From positions 62,001 through 126,000 of the forward strand of contig CAYOJW010000005.1 of assembly GCA_964404445.1 (NCBI GenBank): 64,000 bases of DNA, read 5' to 3'. This DNA is from UBA2336 sp964404445 (lineage in GTDB: Bacteria; Bacteroidota; Bacteroidia; Cytophagales; Cyclobacteriaceae). The notes under the pieces were generated by a model. The model searched no databases. It saw only the letters and a list, made by a program, of their open reading frames with translations, and was not told where the DNA came from. Below are positions 17,566 through 27,775 of the stretch, piece after piece. Position 1 is the first letter of the stretch, and each line of letters begins with the position of its first letter. The position numbers were made by a program, and so were the translations under genes.

Positions 17566-19236
17566 CTACCAGAATCTCGTGTATAGCACAATCAAGGCAA
17601 GAATAACAATACCCGCACCAATGGTAAAACCAACAGAAGGTTTGAACATCTTATAGTCAATTTCAATTGTACTGGTCGATTTTTTAGAGTCGGTATAGCT
17701 GATTACAACCATGACAATAGCCGCAATAAGAAATACAAAACCCATACGGTCGAGGAACGGAATTTCATACAAACCCGATGCCTTGTTCACTACCGCGAAA
17801 CCAAACGGCTGTAAAAAACTCAGATCGACATACGGAGGAATTATTTTAAAGATCACCGAAAGCGCAAATCCGCCAATAATCGCAAACATAGCTGCCTTCG
17901 ATGTAGTGCGTTTCCAGAAAAACCCAAGCATGAACATGGCAAAAATACCGGGCGATACAAAGCCAGTATATTCCTGGATAAATTCAAAACCACCTTTTTT
18001 ATCGATACCCAAAAACGGTGCAATAAGCAACGCCAGTACCATCGACACCACAACGGAAATACGCCCCACCCACACTAAATTTTTCTCGGATGCATTTTTA
18101 TTGATGGAGTTCTTGTAAATATCTAACGCAAAAATGGTAGAAATACTATTGGCTTTACCGGCCAGCGAAGCCACCACGGCAGCCGTTAACGCGGCAAAGG
18201 CCAATCCTTTTAGCCCGCTGGGCAACAGGTTTAACAATACCGGGTAGGCGTTGTCTTTCAGCACTTCGCCATTTTTTAACATCTCGGTTTGAAACATACC
18301 GTTCGACCACAACACGTATGCGGCAATACCGGGCAATACAACAATTACCGGCATCAACAGCTTCAGGTAAGCTGCAAACAAAATACCGTTGCGTGCGGTG
18401 TTCAGGTCGGCCCCAAGCGCCCGTTGCGTAATGTACTGGTTACAGCCCCAGTAACTGAGGTTAACAATCCACATACCGCCTAACATAATGGTTAAGCCCG
18501 GTAAACTGATAAAGTGCTGACTGTCTTGTGTAAACACCATGTCGAAATGATCGGGCGCTTTATCGAGCAACAACGACAAGCCCTGCATGATACCTGACGC
18601 ATTAAAATGTTGCGCCACCAAATCTAATGCGAGATACGTTGTTGCCAATCCACCCAGAATAAGAAAGAATACCTGGATCACATCGGTATAGCCGATCACC
18701 TTCATTCCGCCTAACGTGATGATGATCGCAAACACCGCCAGGAATATCATACAAAATACAAAGTTGAAACCCGAGATAGTGCTGACCGCCAAAGCTCCCA
18801 AAAAAAGAATTGACGTTAAGTTCACGATAATGTATAACGACAGCCAGAAAACGGCCATGATGTTGGCCACCTGCGGATTATACCGTTGCCGAAGAAATTG
18901 CGGCATGGTGTATATTTTATTTTTAAGATATACAGGCAAAAAGAAAACCGCTACCACGATAAGCGAAGCGGCTGCCATCCACTCGTACGTGGCAATGGCA
19001 AGCCCCATGGCAAACCCATCGCCCGACATGCCGATAAATTGTTCGGCTGATATATTGGAAGCGATCAACGAAGCACCGATTGCCCACCAGGTAAGAGAGC
19101 CCTCGGCCAGAAAGAAATCTTTTGAATCGGCTACTGTTTTTTTCTTGCGGTTATATACCCAGTATCCGTAAACAGCAACAATTACAAAATAGATGAGGAA
19201 TACAATATAATCCCCGAGGTGAAGTCCTTTAGTCAT
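17566..19236 (-). CDS. sodium/sugar symporter (SSS family), probable xylose transporter
   Basis: 556 residues and about 14 membrane segments. It has the SGLT/vSGLT look: DFFLAEGSLTWWAIGASLIASNISAEQFIG at about 41-70, YEWMAAASLIVVAVFFLP, WGCNQYITQRALGA near 269-283, and a C-terminal segment typical of sodium/glucose cotransporters. It is the last gene of the xylB-xylA strand and lies 264 bases after xylA, separated by a long palindrome. Its position suggests import of xylose or a xylo-oligosaccharide, but the substrate is inferred from context only. Confidence 0.85.
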   Translation of the reverse strand: MTKGLHLGDYIVFLIYFVIVAVYGYWVYNRKKKTVADSKDFFLAEGSLTWWAIGASLIASNISAEQFIGMSGDGFAMGLAIATYEWMAAASLIVVAVFFLPVYLKNKIYTMPQFLRQRYNPQVANIMAVFWLSLYIIVNLTSILFLGALAVSTISGFNFVFCMIFLAVFAIIITLGGMKVIGYTDVIQVFFLILGGLATTYLALDLVAQHFNASGIMQGLSLLLDKAPDHFDMVFTQDSQHFISLPGLTIMLGGMWIVNLSYWGCNQYITQRALGADLNTARNGILFAAYLKLLMPVIVVLPGIAAYVLWSNGMFQTEMLKNGEVLKDNAYPVLLNLLPSGLKGLAFAALTAAVVASLAGKANSISTIFALDIYKNSINKNASEKNLVWVGRISVVVSMVLALLIAPFLGIDKKGGFEFIQEYTGFVSPGIFAMFMLGFFWKRTTSKAAMFAIIGGFALSVIFKIIPPYVDLSFLQPFGFAVVNKASGLYEIPFLDRMGFVFLIAAIVMVVISYTDSKKSTSTIEIDYKMFKPSVGFTIGAGIVILALIVLYTRFW

Positions 19237-19363
19237 GAACGGTTTATTAGTTTAGGATACGTTATGGTAAATAATTAACCCGTTTACGGGTAAAACCACC
19301 CGCAACCGGTTCCAATTATACAACACCAATCGGCAATTTCAATAGGGCTTTGGTAAAAAGTAT

Positions 19364-19499
19364 AGGTGAGATTGTATCAAAAGTTAATATATAAGCAACG
19401 TCACATCGAACGCAGTGAGATGTCCCGGTTTTGAGTGCTAATTGACGGGATGTCTCACTACATTCGACATGACGCAATACTTTTGATACAGCCTCACCT
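19364..19499. repeat. long imperfect palindrome (about 136 bp) between xylA and the symporter gene
   Basis: The outer arms pair AGGTGAGATTGTATCAAAAG with its near complement at 19479-19499, and the inner arms pair GTCACATCGAACGCAGTGAG with GTCATGTCGAATGTAGTGAG read from the other strand. The inner unit resembles GTCATGTCGAA-type palindromic repeats seen between genes in many Bacteroidota genomes. It abuts the xylA stop codon and would fold in the xylB-xylA-symporter transcript, where it could cut or stabilise the message. Confidence 0.6.
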
Positions 19500-19500
19500 C

Positions 19501-20808
19501 TTACATAAACGAATTGATAACGTTCTCGAAATACTCCTGACGGCCGCTGATCAGTTGCGGCTCGCCATTTTTCAGTGCCAGCTTTTTCAGGTCTTCAATC
19601 GAAAGTTTACCCTGTTCAAACTGTTTACCCTTACCCGAATCGAACGAGGCGTACCGTTCCTTACGCAGCTTCGTGTATTCACCGTCTTCGAGAATAGTAT
19701 TGGCTGTAAGTAAGGCACGGGCAAACATATCCATACCGCCAATGTGCGCATAGAAAATATCTACCAGGTCGGTTGAGTTGCGTCTTGTTTTTGCATCGAA
19801 GTTGATACCGCCATTTTTAAAGCCGCCTGCCTGTAAAATCACAAGCATGGACTCAGTTAATTCGTACAAATTGTTTGGAAACTGATCGGTGTCCCAGCCA
19901 TTTTGATTATCGCCACGGTTCGCATCGATGCTACCCAGCAAACCTGCATTGGCGGCAACCTGCAATTCGTGATCGAAGGTATGCGAAGCCAGCGTAGCAT
20001 GGTTCACTTCAAGGTTCAGTTTAAAATCGTCCATTAAATCGAACTCACGCAAAAATGAAATTACGGTAGCGGCATCGAAATCGTATTGATGCTTGGTCGG
20101 TTCCATAGGCTTCGGCTCGATCAGGAATGTTCCTTTAAAACCATTTCTACGGCCATAATCTTTTGCCATGTGCAGGAATTTCGCGAGGTGTTCCTGTTCA
20201 CGTTTCATATTGGTATTCAGCAACGACAGGTAGCCTTCACGGCCACCCCAAAACACATAGTTTGTTCCGCCTAACGCAATGGTTGCATCGAGCGCATTCT
20301 GTACCTGAAAACCTGCATGGCATACCACGTCAAAATCGGGGTTGGTTGCCGCACCGTTCATATACCGGGGATTTGAAAACAAGTTGGCCGTTCCCCACAA
20401 CAGTTTTACGCCTGTTTCCTTTTGCTTTTGTTTGGCGTACTCAACCATTTTAGAAAGCCGGGCTTCCGATTCTTTCAATGTTGGTGCTTCTTCTACCAAA
20501 TCGTAATCGTGAAAACAATACAGCTTTGCCCCGATCTTTTTCATAAATTCAAATGCGGCATCCATCTTATCGTAACCGCGCTGCACGGCATTATCGGCTG
20601 TTGACCACGGAAAATTTTTGGTTGGTGAACCAAACGGATCGCCTCCGTTTCCGCAGAAGGTATGCCAGTACGCAATGGCAAAGCGTAAATGATCTTCCAT
20701 TGTTTTTTTACCCACTTTTTGTTTGGCATTGTACCATTTGAACGCAAGCGGGTTTTTAGAAGTCTTTCCTTCGAACTTTATCGCAGGGATGTCTTTAAAG
20801 TATTTCAT
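19501..20808 (-). CDS. xylA: xylose isomerase
   Basis: 435 residues, normal for the class II enzymes. It converts D-xylose to D-xylulose in the cytoplasm with two divalent metal ions. The N-terminal YFKDIPAIKFEG block, catalytic His100 and Asp103 in CFHDYDL, FWGGREGY, the metal-binding LIEPKPMEPTKHQYDFD, VNHATLASHTFDHEL and SIDANRGDNQNGWDTDQFP are all present in order. It follows xylB by 25 bases on the same strand, forming the classical xylose operon with the symporter downstream. Confidence 0.97.
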   Translation of the reverse strand: MKYFKDIPAIKFEGKTSKNPLAFKWYNAKQKVGKKTMEDHLRFAIAYWHTFCGNGGDPFGSPTKNFPWSTADNAVQRGYDKMDAAFEFMKKIGAKLYCFHDYDLVEEAPTLKESEARLSKMVEYAKQKQKETGVKLLWGTANLFSNPRYMNGAATNPDFDVVCHAGFQVQNALDATIALGGTNYVFWGGREGYLSLLNTNMKREQEHLAKFLHMAKDYGRRNGFKGTFLIEPKPMEPTKHQYDFDAATVISFLREFDLMDDFKLNLEVNHATLASHTFDHELQVAANAGLLGSIDANRGDNQNGWDTDQFPNNLYELTESMLVILQAGGFKNGGINFDAKTRRNSTDLVDIFYAHIGGMDMFARALLTANTILEDGEYTKLRKERYASFDSGKGKQFEQGKLSIEDLKKLALKNGEPQLISGRQEYFENVINSFM

Positions 20809-20833
20809 TATTATTAAGTTATGATGTTACACA

Positions 20834-22333
20834 TTATTTCAGTTGTTGATTCAAGAGGTCTTTCCATCGCTGGTACGGATCCTGATAAGCCCCGATGATC
20901 TTCGGATCGGGATCGTACCGTTTTATGCGTGCTAAATTATTAAATGCCTCGTTTACATTTTTAAAATACCGTACCCCTACGCCTGCCCCGCGCGCTGCAC
21001 CCTGCGAGCCATCGGTATTGTACAACTCTAATGCTGTACCGGTAATGTTGGTGAAGATGTTGCAGAATACATCGCTCAGGAACATATTGGCATGGCCTGC
21101 ACGGATAACCCCCGATTTAATGCTCATGCCGTTCAGCACCTCGAAGCCATATCCCAGCGAAAACACAATGCCTTCCTGCACGGCTCTGCACAAATGCTCG
21201 GACTTATGCCGGTTAAAGTCAACCCCGTGAAAACTGGAGCCGATCTCTTTATTTTGCAGCACACGCTCAGCGCCATTCCCGAAAGGAAGTACGGTCAATC
21301 CATCGGAACCAATAGGTGCCTGCGCTGCCAGCCGGTTCATTTCTTCGTACGACACGTTTTTACCGTTATGCGCAATGTACCGCTGAAGCCACCGGTTGGT
21401 AATGCCTGTTCCGTTCACGCACAACATTACACCATAACGCGGGGCATCGGCCATGTGGGTTACGTGTACAAACGTGTTTACCCGGAAAAGTTTATCTGCC
21501 AGAGGTTTATCCACCACACCATAAATAACCCCGGAAGTTCCGGCCGTAGTGGCAATTTCACCTGGATGTAATACATTAAGTGAAAAAGCATTATTAGGCT
21601 GATCACCAGCACGATATGCTATCGGAATACCGGCAGCAAGCCCCAGGGCTTCGGCAGCCGTAGCTGTTAACCTGCCCTGTTCTGAAAACGTAGGGACAAC
21701 ATCAGCCAATAACGATGCATCGATGCCGTACGTGTTTAAGAGTTCGCGCGATATGGCCTGTTGCTTGTAGTCCCAGAAAATACCCTCCGACAGCCCCGGG
21801 ATGGTTGTGACGATTTCACCGGTCATTTTCATGGCGAGGTAATCGCCCGGCAACATGATTTTATGAATCTTTTGATAGACCTCCGGCTCGTGCTGTTGCA
21901 CCCATTTCAGTTTTGAGGCGGTAAAGTTGCCCGGTGAGTTTAACAAACTGCCCGTACAATAGGCCGCCCCAAGGGTTTCAAAAGCGTGCTCGCCAATCGG
22001 TACGGCACGGCTGTCGCACCATATTATAGCGGGGCGTAAAACCTGTTGGTTTTTATCAACCAGTACCAGGCCGTGCATTTGGTATGAAATACCGATGGCT
22101 AAGATTTGCGATGGATCAATACCAGCCTTTGCAATTACCTGTTGAGTTGCTTTTATACAGTTCTCCCACCAGTCGGCAGGGTTTTGTTCGGCCCAGCCCT
22201 GCTTCGGAGCCATAATGTCCATTTCCTGAGCCGGAGCCGTAACGGCACTCAGCACGTTACCGGTTTCTGCGTGGATCAGGGAAGCCTTGATCGAAGAACT
22301 GCCGAGGTCGTACCCCAAAAGATATGCACTCAT
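20834..22333 (-). CDS. xylB: xylulokinase
   Basis: 499 residues of the FGGY carbohydrate kinase family. It phosphorylates D-xylulose to xylulose 5-phosphate for the pentose phosphate pathway. Visible features are the ATP-binding YDLGSSSIKASL at 8-19, the substrate block SYQMHGLVLVD (83-93), the catalytic base Asp244 in YRAGDQPNNAF, and the second nucleotide site TAGTSGVIYG. It is the first gene of the minus-strand operon and its upstream region contains the palindromic operators at 22415 and 22480. Confidence 0.95.
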   Translation of the reverse strand: MSAYLLGYDLGSSSIKASLIHAETGNVLSAVTAPAQEMDIMAPKQGWAEQNPADWWENCIKATQQVIAKAGIDPSQILAIGISYQMHGLVLVDKNQQVLRPAIIWCDSRAVPIGEHAFETLGAAYCTGSLLNSPGNFTASKLKWVQQHEPEVYQKIHKIMLPGDYLAMKMTGEIVTTIPGLSEGIFWDYKQQAISRELLNTYGIDASLLADVVPTFSEQGRLTATAAEALGLAAGIPIAYRAGDQPNNAFSLNVLHPGEIATTAGTSGVIYGVVDKPLADKLFRVNTFVHVTHMADAPRYGVMLCVNGTGITNRWLQRYIAHNGKNVSYEEMNRLAAQAPIGSDGLTVLPFGNGAERVLQNKEIGSSFHGVDFNRHKSEHLCRAVQEGIVFSLGYGFEVLNGMSIKSGVIRAGHANMFLSDVFCNIFTNITGTALELYNTDGSQGAARGAGVGVRYFKNVNEAFNNLARIKRYDPDPKIIGAYQDPYQRWKDLLNQQLK

Positions 22334-22414
22334 AAAAGAAGGCCGGGTTTAGGTAGTAATAATAGAGATTTTGTGGTTAAGAACGATTTGGTGTTTGGCG
22401 TCATTGGCAGAATT

Positions 22415-22434
22415 TTTTTAAATCGGTTGCATAA
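22415..22434. promoter_or_regulatory. degenerate LacI-type operator half-site
   Basis: The right half AATCGGTTGCATAA is identical to the perfect operator 65 bases further on; the left half is replaced by an A/T run. It lies about 80 bases upstream of xylB and could be a secondary site for the same regulator. Confidence 0.45.
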
Positions 22435-22479
22435 AAAAATGCATTAAATCTTTACAAAAGAACGTTTTTCAAAAAAAAA

Positions 22480-22499
22480 TTATGCAATCGGTTGCATAA
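22480..22499. promoter_or_regulatory. LacI-type operator in the xylB-susC divergent region
   Basis: TTATGCAATCGGTTGCATAA: perfect 8-base arms around TCGG, with the TG-AA-CG-TT-CA spacing typical of LacI-family sites. The same 20 bases occur in inverse orientation at 50872-50891 next to the lacI-family gene. The site sits in the 300-base gap between xylB (minus) and susC (plus), so it can control both. The rest of this gap (22334-22633) holds no ORF or hairpin that I could see; no exact TAnnTTTG box was found for susC. Confidence 0.8.
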
Positions 22500-22633
22500 T
22501 TCATTTTCAACCTTCACCTTTATGCTAACGGTAACATAACATCGGGTTTGTACCCCCTGGTAGCTGTTACACTTAACCACTACAATACAAATGATCGACC
22601 ATACAAGTTTTACTTAAACTCTACCCTAATCCT

Positions 22634-25600
22634 ATGAAGAGAAAAATTCTACGAAACACGCTCAACCCACGGCAATTATTAGCCGCCTGGCTCTTAGCCC
22701 CTATCCTGTTAATCGGGTTATGCTCCTCGCAGGCGATTGCCCAACGGGTAACCGGAAAAGTTACTGACGCTGCGGGGGAATCGTTGCCGGGCGTAAGTAT
22801 CCTGTTAAAAGGAACATCAATTGGTGTAAGCAGCGATGCCGATGGCCAGTATGCTATTAACCTCCCCGAAGGCGGCAATCCTGTTTTAGTGTATTCTTTT
22901 ATAGGGTTCATTACTCATGAAGAAACTATCGCGGGCCGCTCGGTAGTAAACGTTACGTTGCAAGCTGACACTAAACAACTTGAAGAGGTTATTGTTGTCG
23001 GTTACGGTACGCAACGGAAAACAGATGTTACCGGGGCATTGGTTACCATGGGTAGTAAAGAGATACGCGATGTACCCGTGGCCAATATCCAACAGGCTCT
23101 TCAGGGAAGAATGGCCGGTGTTGAAGTTCAACGTATTGGTACAGCACCCGGGGCAACCGCACGCATCAGGATCAGGGGTGAGCGTTCTGTTAATGGCTCA
23201 AACGATCCTTTAATTGTATTGGATGGTATTCCTTTTGAAGGAAACCTGAACGACATCAACCCGGACGAAATAGCATCAATAAACGTACTGAAAGATGCAT
23301 CAGCCACGGCTATTTATGGCTCTCGTGGAGCCAACGGTGTTATGCTGATCACTACCAAAAGGGGTCAGGCTGGTGAAACAACCATGACATACAGCAGTTA
23401 TGTTGGTGTAACAACAGTAGCCAGGAAATACCCTTTAATGAATGCAGAGCAATACCAGGCCATGCGCGATTACACCGGGGTATGGCCTTACCGACCAGAA
23501 GAAGTTGAGGGTATAGCCCTTGGCCGGAATACAGACTGGCAAGACCTGATGTATGAAAACGGCTACATCACCAACCATAACCTGGGCATTACAGGTGGTA
23601 CCGAAAGAGGCACGTATGCCGTAGGTGCCGGGTACTTTAAAGAAACCACCATTTTGCCGGGCCAGGATTTTGAGCGTTTCTCGCTGAAAGTTTCGACCGA
23701 CTCAAAAATTGGTGAAAGGTTAAAAATCGGGCTTACCAGTTTAAACACCTTAAACTATGCTAATGGTGCGCAGTTCGTAAACCCGCAGCCCGGTTATCCC
23801 GGTAGTTTTGGCGGAGGCATTATGTACAACATATTAGCCACAAGCCCGCTGATGCCAGCGTATAGAGATAATGGGGAAATTTACCCCGAACCATTTGGTA
23901 ACCTTGACGATGCCTCCAAGGAACTAAGCCCGCTCTATATTAAAGACAACAATAACGACTGGACTGACCGCGTAAGAAGACTGCGCACGTTCAACAGCTT
24001 ATATGCCGAAGTTAAAATATTAGAAGGTCTTACATACCGTTTTAACCTCGGGCTTGAGTACGGCCAGGCAAACAGCGCCCAGTTTCAGGGAAAAGGAAGT
24101 TATTTCCGGAAATTAGTTGACAGCCGGGCGGGGGTACGAAACAGTGAAAATTTTTCGTGGACGGCAGAGAACATACTGACTTATGAAAAGACTTTTGCCG
24201 AAGACCACCGCATTACGTTTACAGGTCTTTACAGCGCCCAGCAAAGCCGCAGTTTCGCCACGCAGGCAAACAAAGATGCCATTACTGCAAACTTCATTGA
24301 ATACTATGATATGTCTTTTGCTGACCCTGCCCTTGCGCCCGTGCTGGGTGGCGGTGAGTCAACCCGTGGCCTCTTGTCGTACATGGGAAGGTTGAACTAT
24401 GCGTATAAAGACCGTTACCTGTTAACGGCAACCCTTCGCAGAGATGGCTCATCCGTGCTGGCCAATAAATGGCACAACTACCCTGCTTTTGCAGTGGGTT
24501 GGAATGTTTCAAACGAATCGTTCATGCAGGATTTCAGCAATGTATTAAGTAACCTGAAATTGCGTATCGGTTACGGACAAACATCAAACCAGTCAGTAGA
24601 TGCTTATACTACACTGGGTGGTGTTGTCAATACCGTTGGCATAGCCGGTGGTACCGTACCACTCCGGTATAACTATGGTGCAGCTATGGTACAGGGCTTT
24701 TTAGCTGCCCGTATCCCCGACAAAACATTGGGCTGGGAATACACGGCAACAACCAACATTGGTATTGATTTTGGTTTACTGAACGACCGCATTACCGGTA
24801 GCATCGATTATTATAATGCACAAACCACCGATTTGCTTTTCAGTTTACGATTACCAATTACTGCTGGTTATGAACAAAACTACCTGACCAATATTGGTGG
24901 AATGGAAAACAAGGGGCTTGAAGTTGTGCTGAGCGGTGAAGTGTTAAGATTAGACAACGGTTTAACCTGGGGCGTTGATGTAAACTGGTACTACAACCGT
25001 AACAAGTTGTTAAAATACCTGCCGGGGGTAGATCAGGATATTGCCAACGGTTTGTTTGTGGGTCAACCTATCTCGGCCATTTATGATTATGAAAAAATAG
25101 GCATCTGGCAAACCGGTGAAGACGCAGCCGCTTTTGGCCAGCAGGCCGGGCAGATCAAGTTCAGGGACGTAAACCCTGATGGCGTAATTAATGCTGACGA
25201 CAGAAAGATAATTGGTAACCAGCAGGCCGACTGGCAGGGCGGTATTACCAACCGTTTCGCATGGAAAGGGTTTGATTTATCGTTTGTGATTTATGCCCGT
25301 CAGGGTGGCACATTGCTAAGCTACCTGCACGCACCAAACGGTGCCTACCTAACCAATCTTACCGGGCAGCGAAGCGGTTTAAATGTTGATTACTGGACAC
25401 CTGAAAATCCGACAAACGAATTCCCTGCACCGGGTGCTGCACTTCCGGGAGGCGCATCAACCGGATGGACAACATTAGCCTATTACGATGCCTCGTTTGC
25501 ACGGGTACGAAGCATTAACCTCGGTTATAATTTACCTAAATCAGTAACAGAAAGGGCAAAGATTCATAACGCCCGTGTTTACTTTACCGCGCAGAATCCA

Positions 25601-25789
25601 TTCCTGTTGTACAGCCCGTATGTATCGAAACATAATGGTGTCGATCCCGAACCAACCGGCCAGGGTAACACCGGCATTGTAGGTGGTCTTCCTAACCAAC
25701 GATCCTCAGGGCCTAATCAGGCTCTTGTAATCTCGGCATCAACGCCACCTACCCGATCGTTCATTTTAGGTTTGAACCTGACGTTTTAA
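22634..25789 (+). CDS. SusC/RagA family TonB-dependent outer-membrane transporter
   Basis: 1051 residues. Signal peptide (1-37), an N-terminal carboxypeptidase-regulatory-like domain (about 38-110: VTGKVTDAAGESLPGVSIL), the SusC signature EEVIVVGYGTQRKTDVTGAL (117-136), the plug domain (about 130-235, with LIVLDGIPFEG and GSRGANGVMLITTKRG), and a large beta-barrel ending in a C-terminal Phe. It imports oligosaccharides together with the SusD lid encoded 12 bases downstream. The family signature SIDYYNAQTTDLL is near residue 728. From context the cargo should be (glucurono)xylan fragments. The LacI-type operator is about 135 bases upstream. Confidence 0.95.
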   Translation: MKRKILRNTLNPRQLLAAWLLAPILLIGLCSSQAIAQRVTGKVTDAAGESLPGVSILLKGTSIGVSSDADGQYAINLPEGGNPVLVYSFIGFITHEETIAGRSVVNVTLQADTKQLEEVIVVGYGTQRKTDVTGALVTMGSKEIRDVPVANIQQALQGRMAGVEVQRIGTAPGATARIRIRGERSVNGSNDPLIVLDGIPFEGNLNDINPDEIASINVLKDASATAIYGSRGANGVMLITTKRGQAGETTMTYSSYVGVTTVARKYPLMNAEQYQAMRDYTGVWPYRPEEVEGIALGRNTDWQDLMYENGYITNHNLGITGGTERGTYAVGAGYFKETTILPGQDFERFSLKVSTDSKIGERLKIGLTSLNTLNYANGAQFVNPQPGYPGSFGGGIMYNILATSPLMPAYRDNGEIYPEPFGNLDDASKELSPLYIKDNNNDWTDRVRRLRTFNSLYAEVKILEGLTYRFNLGLEYGQANSAQFQGKGSYFRKLVDSRAGVRNSENFSWTAENILTYEKTFAEDHRITFTGLYSAQQSRSFATQANKDAITANFIEYYDMSFADPALAPVLGGGESTRGLLSYMGRLNYAYKDRYLLTATLRRDGSSVLANKWHNYPAFAVGWNVSNESFMQDFSNVLSNLKLRIGYGQTSNQSVDAYTTLGGVVNTVGIAGGTVPLRYNYGAAMVQGFLAARIPDKTLGWEYTATTNIGIDFGLLNDRITGSIDYYNAQTTDLLFSLRLPITAGYEQNYLTNIGGMENKGLEVVLSGEVLRLDNGLTWGVDVNWYYNRNKLLKYLPGVDQDIANGLFVGQPISAIYDYEKIGIWQTGEDAAAFGQQAGQIKFRDVNPDGVINADDRKIIGNQQADWQGGITNRFAWKGFDLSFVIYARQGGTLLSYLHAPNGAYLTNLTGQRSGLNVDYWTPENPTNEFPAPGAALPGGASTGWTTLAYYDASFARVRSINLGYNLPKSVTERAKIHNARVYFTAQNPFLLYSPYVSKHNGVDPEPTGQGNTGIVGGLPNQRSSGPNQALVISASTPPTRSFILGLNLTF

Positions 25790-25801
25790 CTGATAACCCT
25801 T

Positions 25802-27757
25802 ATGATTGTTATGAAAAGACATAGATTATTTATACTGATGACCGTTGCCCTGCTTACTGCTTCGTACGGGTGTAACGATATTCTTGACGAAAACCCCAAG
25901 ACGGCTTTTACGGCCGACTATTACAAAACCGCACAGGGTTTTCAGGACGGGCTTAACGCATCTTATTCGTACCTGCGTTTCCAATACGGATCGAACCCCG
26001 CACTTGGTCTGAACATTACCGGTACAGACGAGTTCACGTTTGGCCCAGAACCTAACTACAATAGTTCGGGCGATAACCAGCCACATAAGTTGATGGGCAC
26101 ATACGATGTTACCCCACAGGCCGGTTACTTACAAGTTACCTTTAACCGTACATTCCCGGTTATCAATACGCTAAATGGTTTGGTGGATCTTGCCGATCAG
26201 GTGCCTACATTTACCGATCAGCAATACAGAGAATCGGTTGCACAGGCTCGCTACCTGCGGGCGCATTACTATTACCTGCTGGTTGGCCATTTTGGTGCCG
26301 TACCGTTAGACCTTGGCAGTGGCGAGTTGAAGTTTAATACAAAGCCCTATACGGGTTTTAACCGTGGTACCAACGAAGCCGAACGTACCGAACTGTTGGC
26401 TAAGAACTACCAGACCATGATCGATGATCTGACGTACGCTTCCGAAAATCTTCCCGACCAGCGGGTTTCAACCGAGTTCAGATTATTTAAGGCAGTGGCG
26501 TTTCACCTGCTGGCAAAAGTTTACTTAGCAAGGCACTATTCTGCCCTGTCGCAACCTGGCGATGCGCAAAAAGCTTATGATGCCGCCAATGAAGTAGTTA
26601 GCAATCCCGGTAAATACGGGGTGGCGCTTCAGCAGGATTTTGCCGAGGTGTTCAGACAAGGCAACGACTATAACAGCGAAATACTGTTTGCCGCAGAACG
26701 TATTCCGTTAGAGTATGTTAACAACGGCTATCTGAATGCTAATGCCGATGGTATCGGTGACGGTGAAAACATGGCCGCGAACTGCTTTACCAGTAACTAC
26801 GAACAACCCCTGTTGCAAGGCAATCCTGGAAACCCTCTTCCTCCCCTCGCTTCACTACCTACAGGATTTGTTGTTGGGGATATTATTGACGGAAGACCAT
26901 CCGCTTCCCAACGGCCGCTTAGAAAATTAGCCCCTACCCGCTGGCTTACCGAAACAGCTTTTGCCGATAAAGTAAACGACAGCCGGTATCATGGCTCGTT
27001 CCGTACGTTATGGACTGCCGCCACGCAAAACACATCGGGAAGTACAGCCTATAATAATTTTATGGCATCCCTCGTACAACACGGGCGCGCATTGGGCGAC
27101 ACAGCATTTTACTTAGCCGATAGCCCCGCGCAGGCCGAAGCTATGGGTGTGATCTTATCTGACCCTGCCTCGTTTGGCAGTAAGTATTACAGGGTATATT
27201 CTTCGCATAACTGGTACAGCAACCAGCTTTATGCCGGCCCGCCTGCTCCATCAAACGTGGTGTTGGTTTACCCGTCACTTAAAAAGTTTAATGATGCACA
27301 ACGTGCAAACCCTAACGGATCATCCGGCAGACCGATGCCTATTTTCCGACTGGCCGAAACATACCTGTTAGCTGCTGAAGCCGCCTTTCTGACAAGCAAT
27401 GCCAACAGAGCTGCCGAACTGATCAACGTAATCCGTACACGTGCCGCATACAGACCGGGACTGGCTCCTGGTGTATTGACTGCACGGGTAACCGCTATGC
27501 AAATTACTTCGGGCGATGTTACGTTCGATTTTATTATGGACGAACGCGCCCGCGAGTTAGCCGGTGAAGGCGGCCGCTGGACAGACCTCGCTTTGCGCGG
27601 AGGTTCAGACCCGAACAAGTTCATCAGTCGTGTTAACTTAAATGAAGATGCCAACGGTAAGGTGCAGGCCAAACACAGGCTTCGCCCCATCCCACAGTCG
27701 CAGTTAGATGCGATAAGCGATCCCGACAAACAGAAGTATCAAAACCCGGAGTATTAA
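25802..27757 (+). CDS. SusD/RagB family surface glycan-binding lipoprotein
   Basis: 651 residues, long for the family. A lipoprotein signal ends at Cys24 (TASYGC). TPR-like helices typical of SusD follow, e.g. RYLRAHYYYLLVGHFG near 153-168, FRLAETYLLAAEAAF near 517-531 and the late block FIMDERARELAGEGGRWTDL near 578-597, with a C-terminal IPQSQLDA. It acts as the lid of the SusC barrel and binds glycan at the cell surface. Met4 at 25811 is an alternative start that gives a tidier signal peptide. The extra length comes mostly from the segment around 310-480. Confidence 0.94.
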   Translation: MIVMKRHRLFILMTVALLTASYGCNDILDENPKTAFTADYYKTAQGFQDGLNASYSYLRFQYGSNPALGLNITGTDEFTFGPEPNYNSSGDNQPHKLMGTYDVTPQAGYLQVTFNRTFPVINTLNGLVDLADQVPTFTDQQYRESVAQARYLRAHYYYLLVGHFGAVPLDLGSGELKFNTKPYTGFNRGTNEAERTELLAKNYQTMIDDLTYASENLPDQRVSTEFRLFKAVAFHLLAKVYLARHYSALSQPGDAQKAYDAANEVVSNPGKYGVALQQDFAEVFRQGNDYNSEILFAAERIPLEYVNNGYLNANADGIGDGENMAANCFTSNYEQPLLQGNPGNPLPPLASLPTGFVVGDIIDGRPSASQRPLRKLAPTRWLTETAFADKVNDSRYHGSFRTLWTAATQNTSGSTAYNNFMASLVQHGRALGDTAFYLADSPAQAEAMGVILSDPASFGSKYYRVYSSHNWYSNQLYAGPPAPSNVVLVYPSLKKFNDAQRANPNGSSGRPMPIFRLAETYLLAAEAAFLTSNANRAAELINVIRTRAAYRPGLAPGVLTARVTAMQITSGDVTFDFIMDERARELAGEGGRWTDLALRGGSDPNKFISRVNLNEDANGKVQAKHRLRPIPQSQLDAISDPDKQKYQNPEY

Positions 27758-27775
27758 TAACGTAACTGTATCACA

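Noticed and set aside
18716..19171. 151-codon open frame antisense to the sugar symporter
   Set aside because: Antisense to conserved membrane segments; composition is that of a reverse-read transporter.
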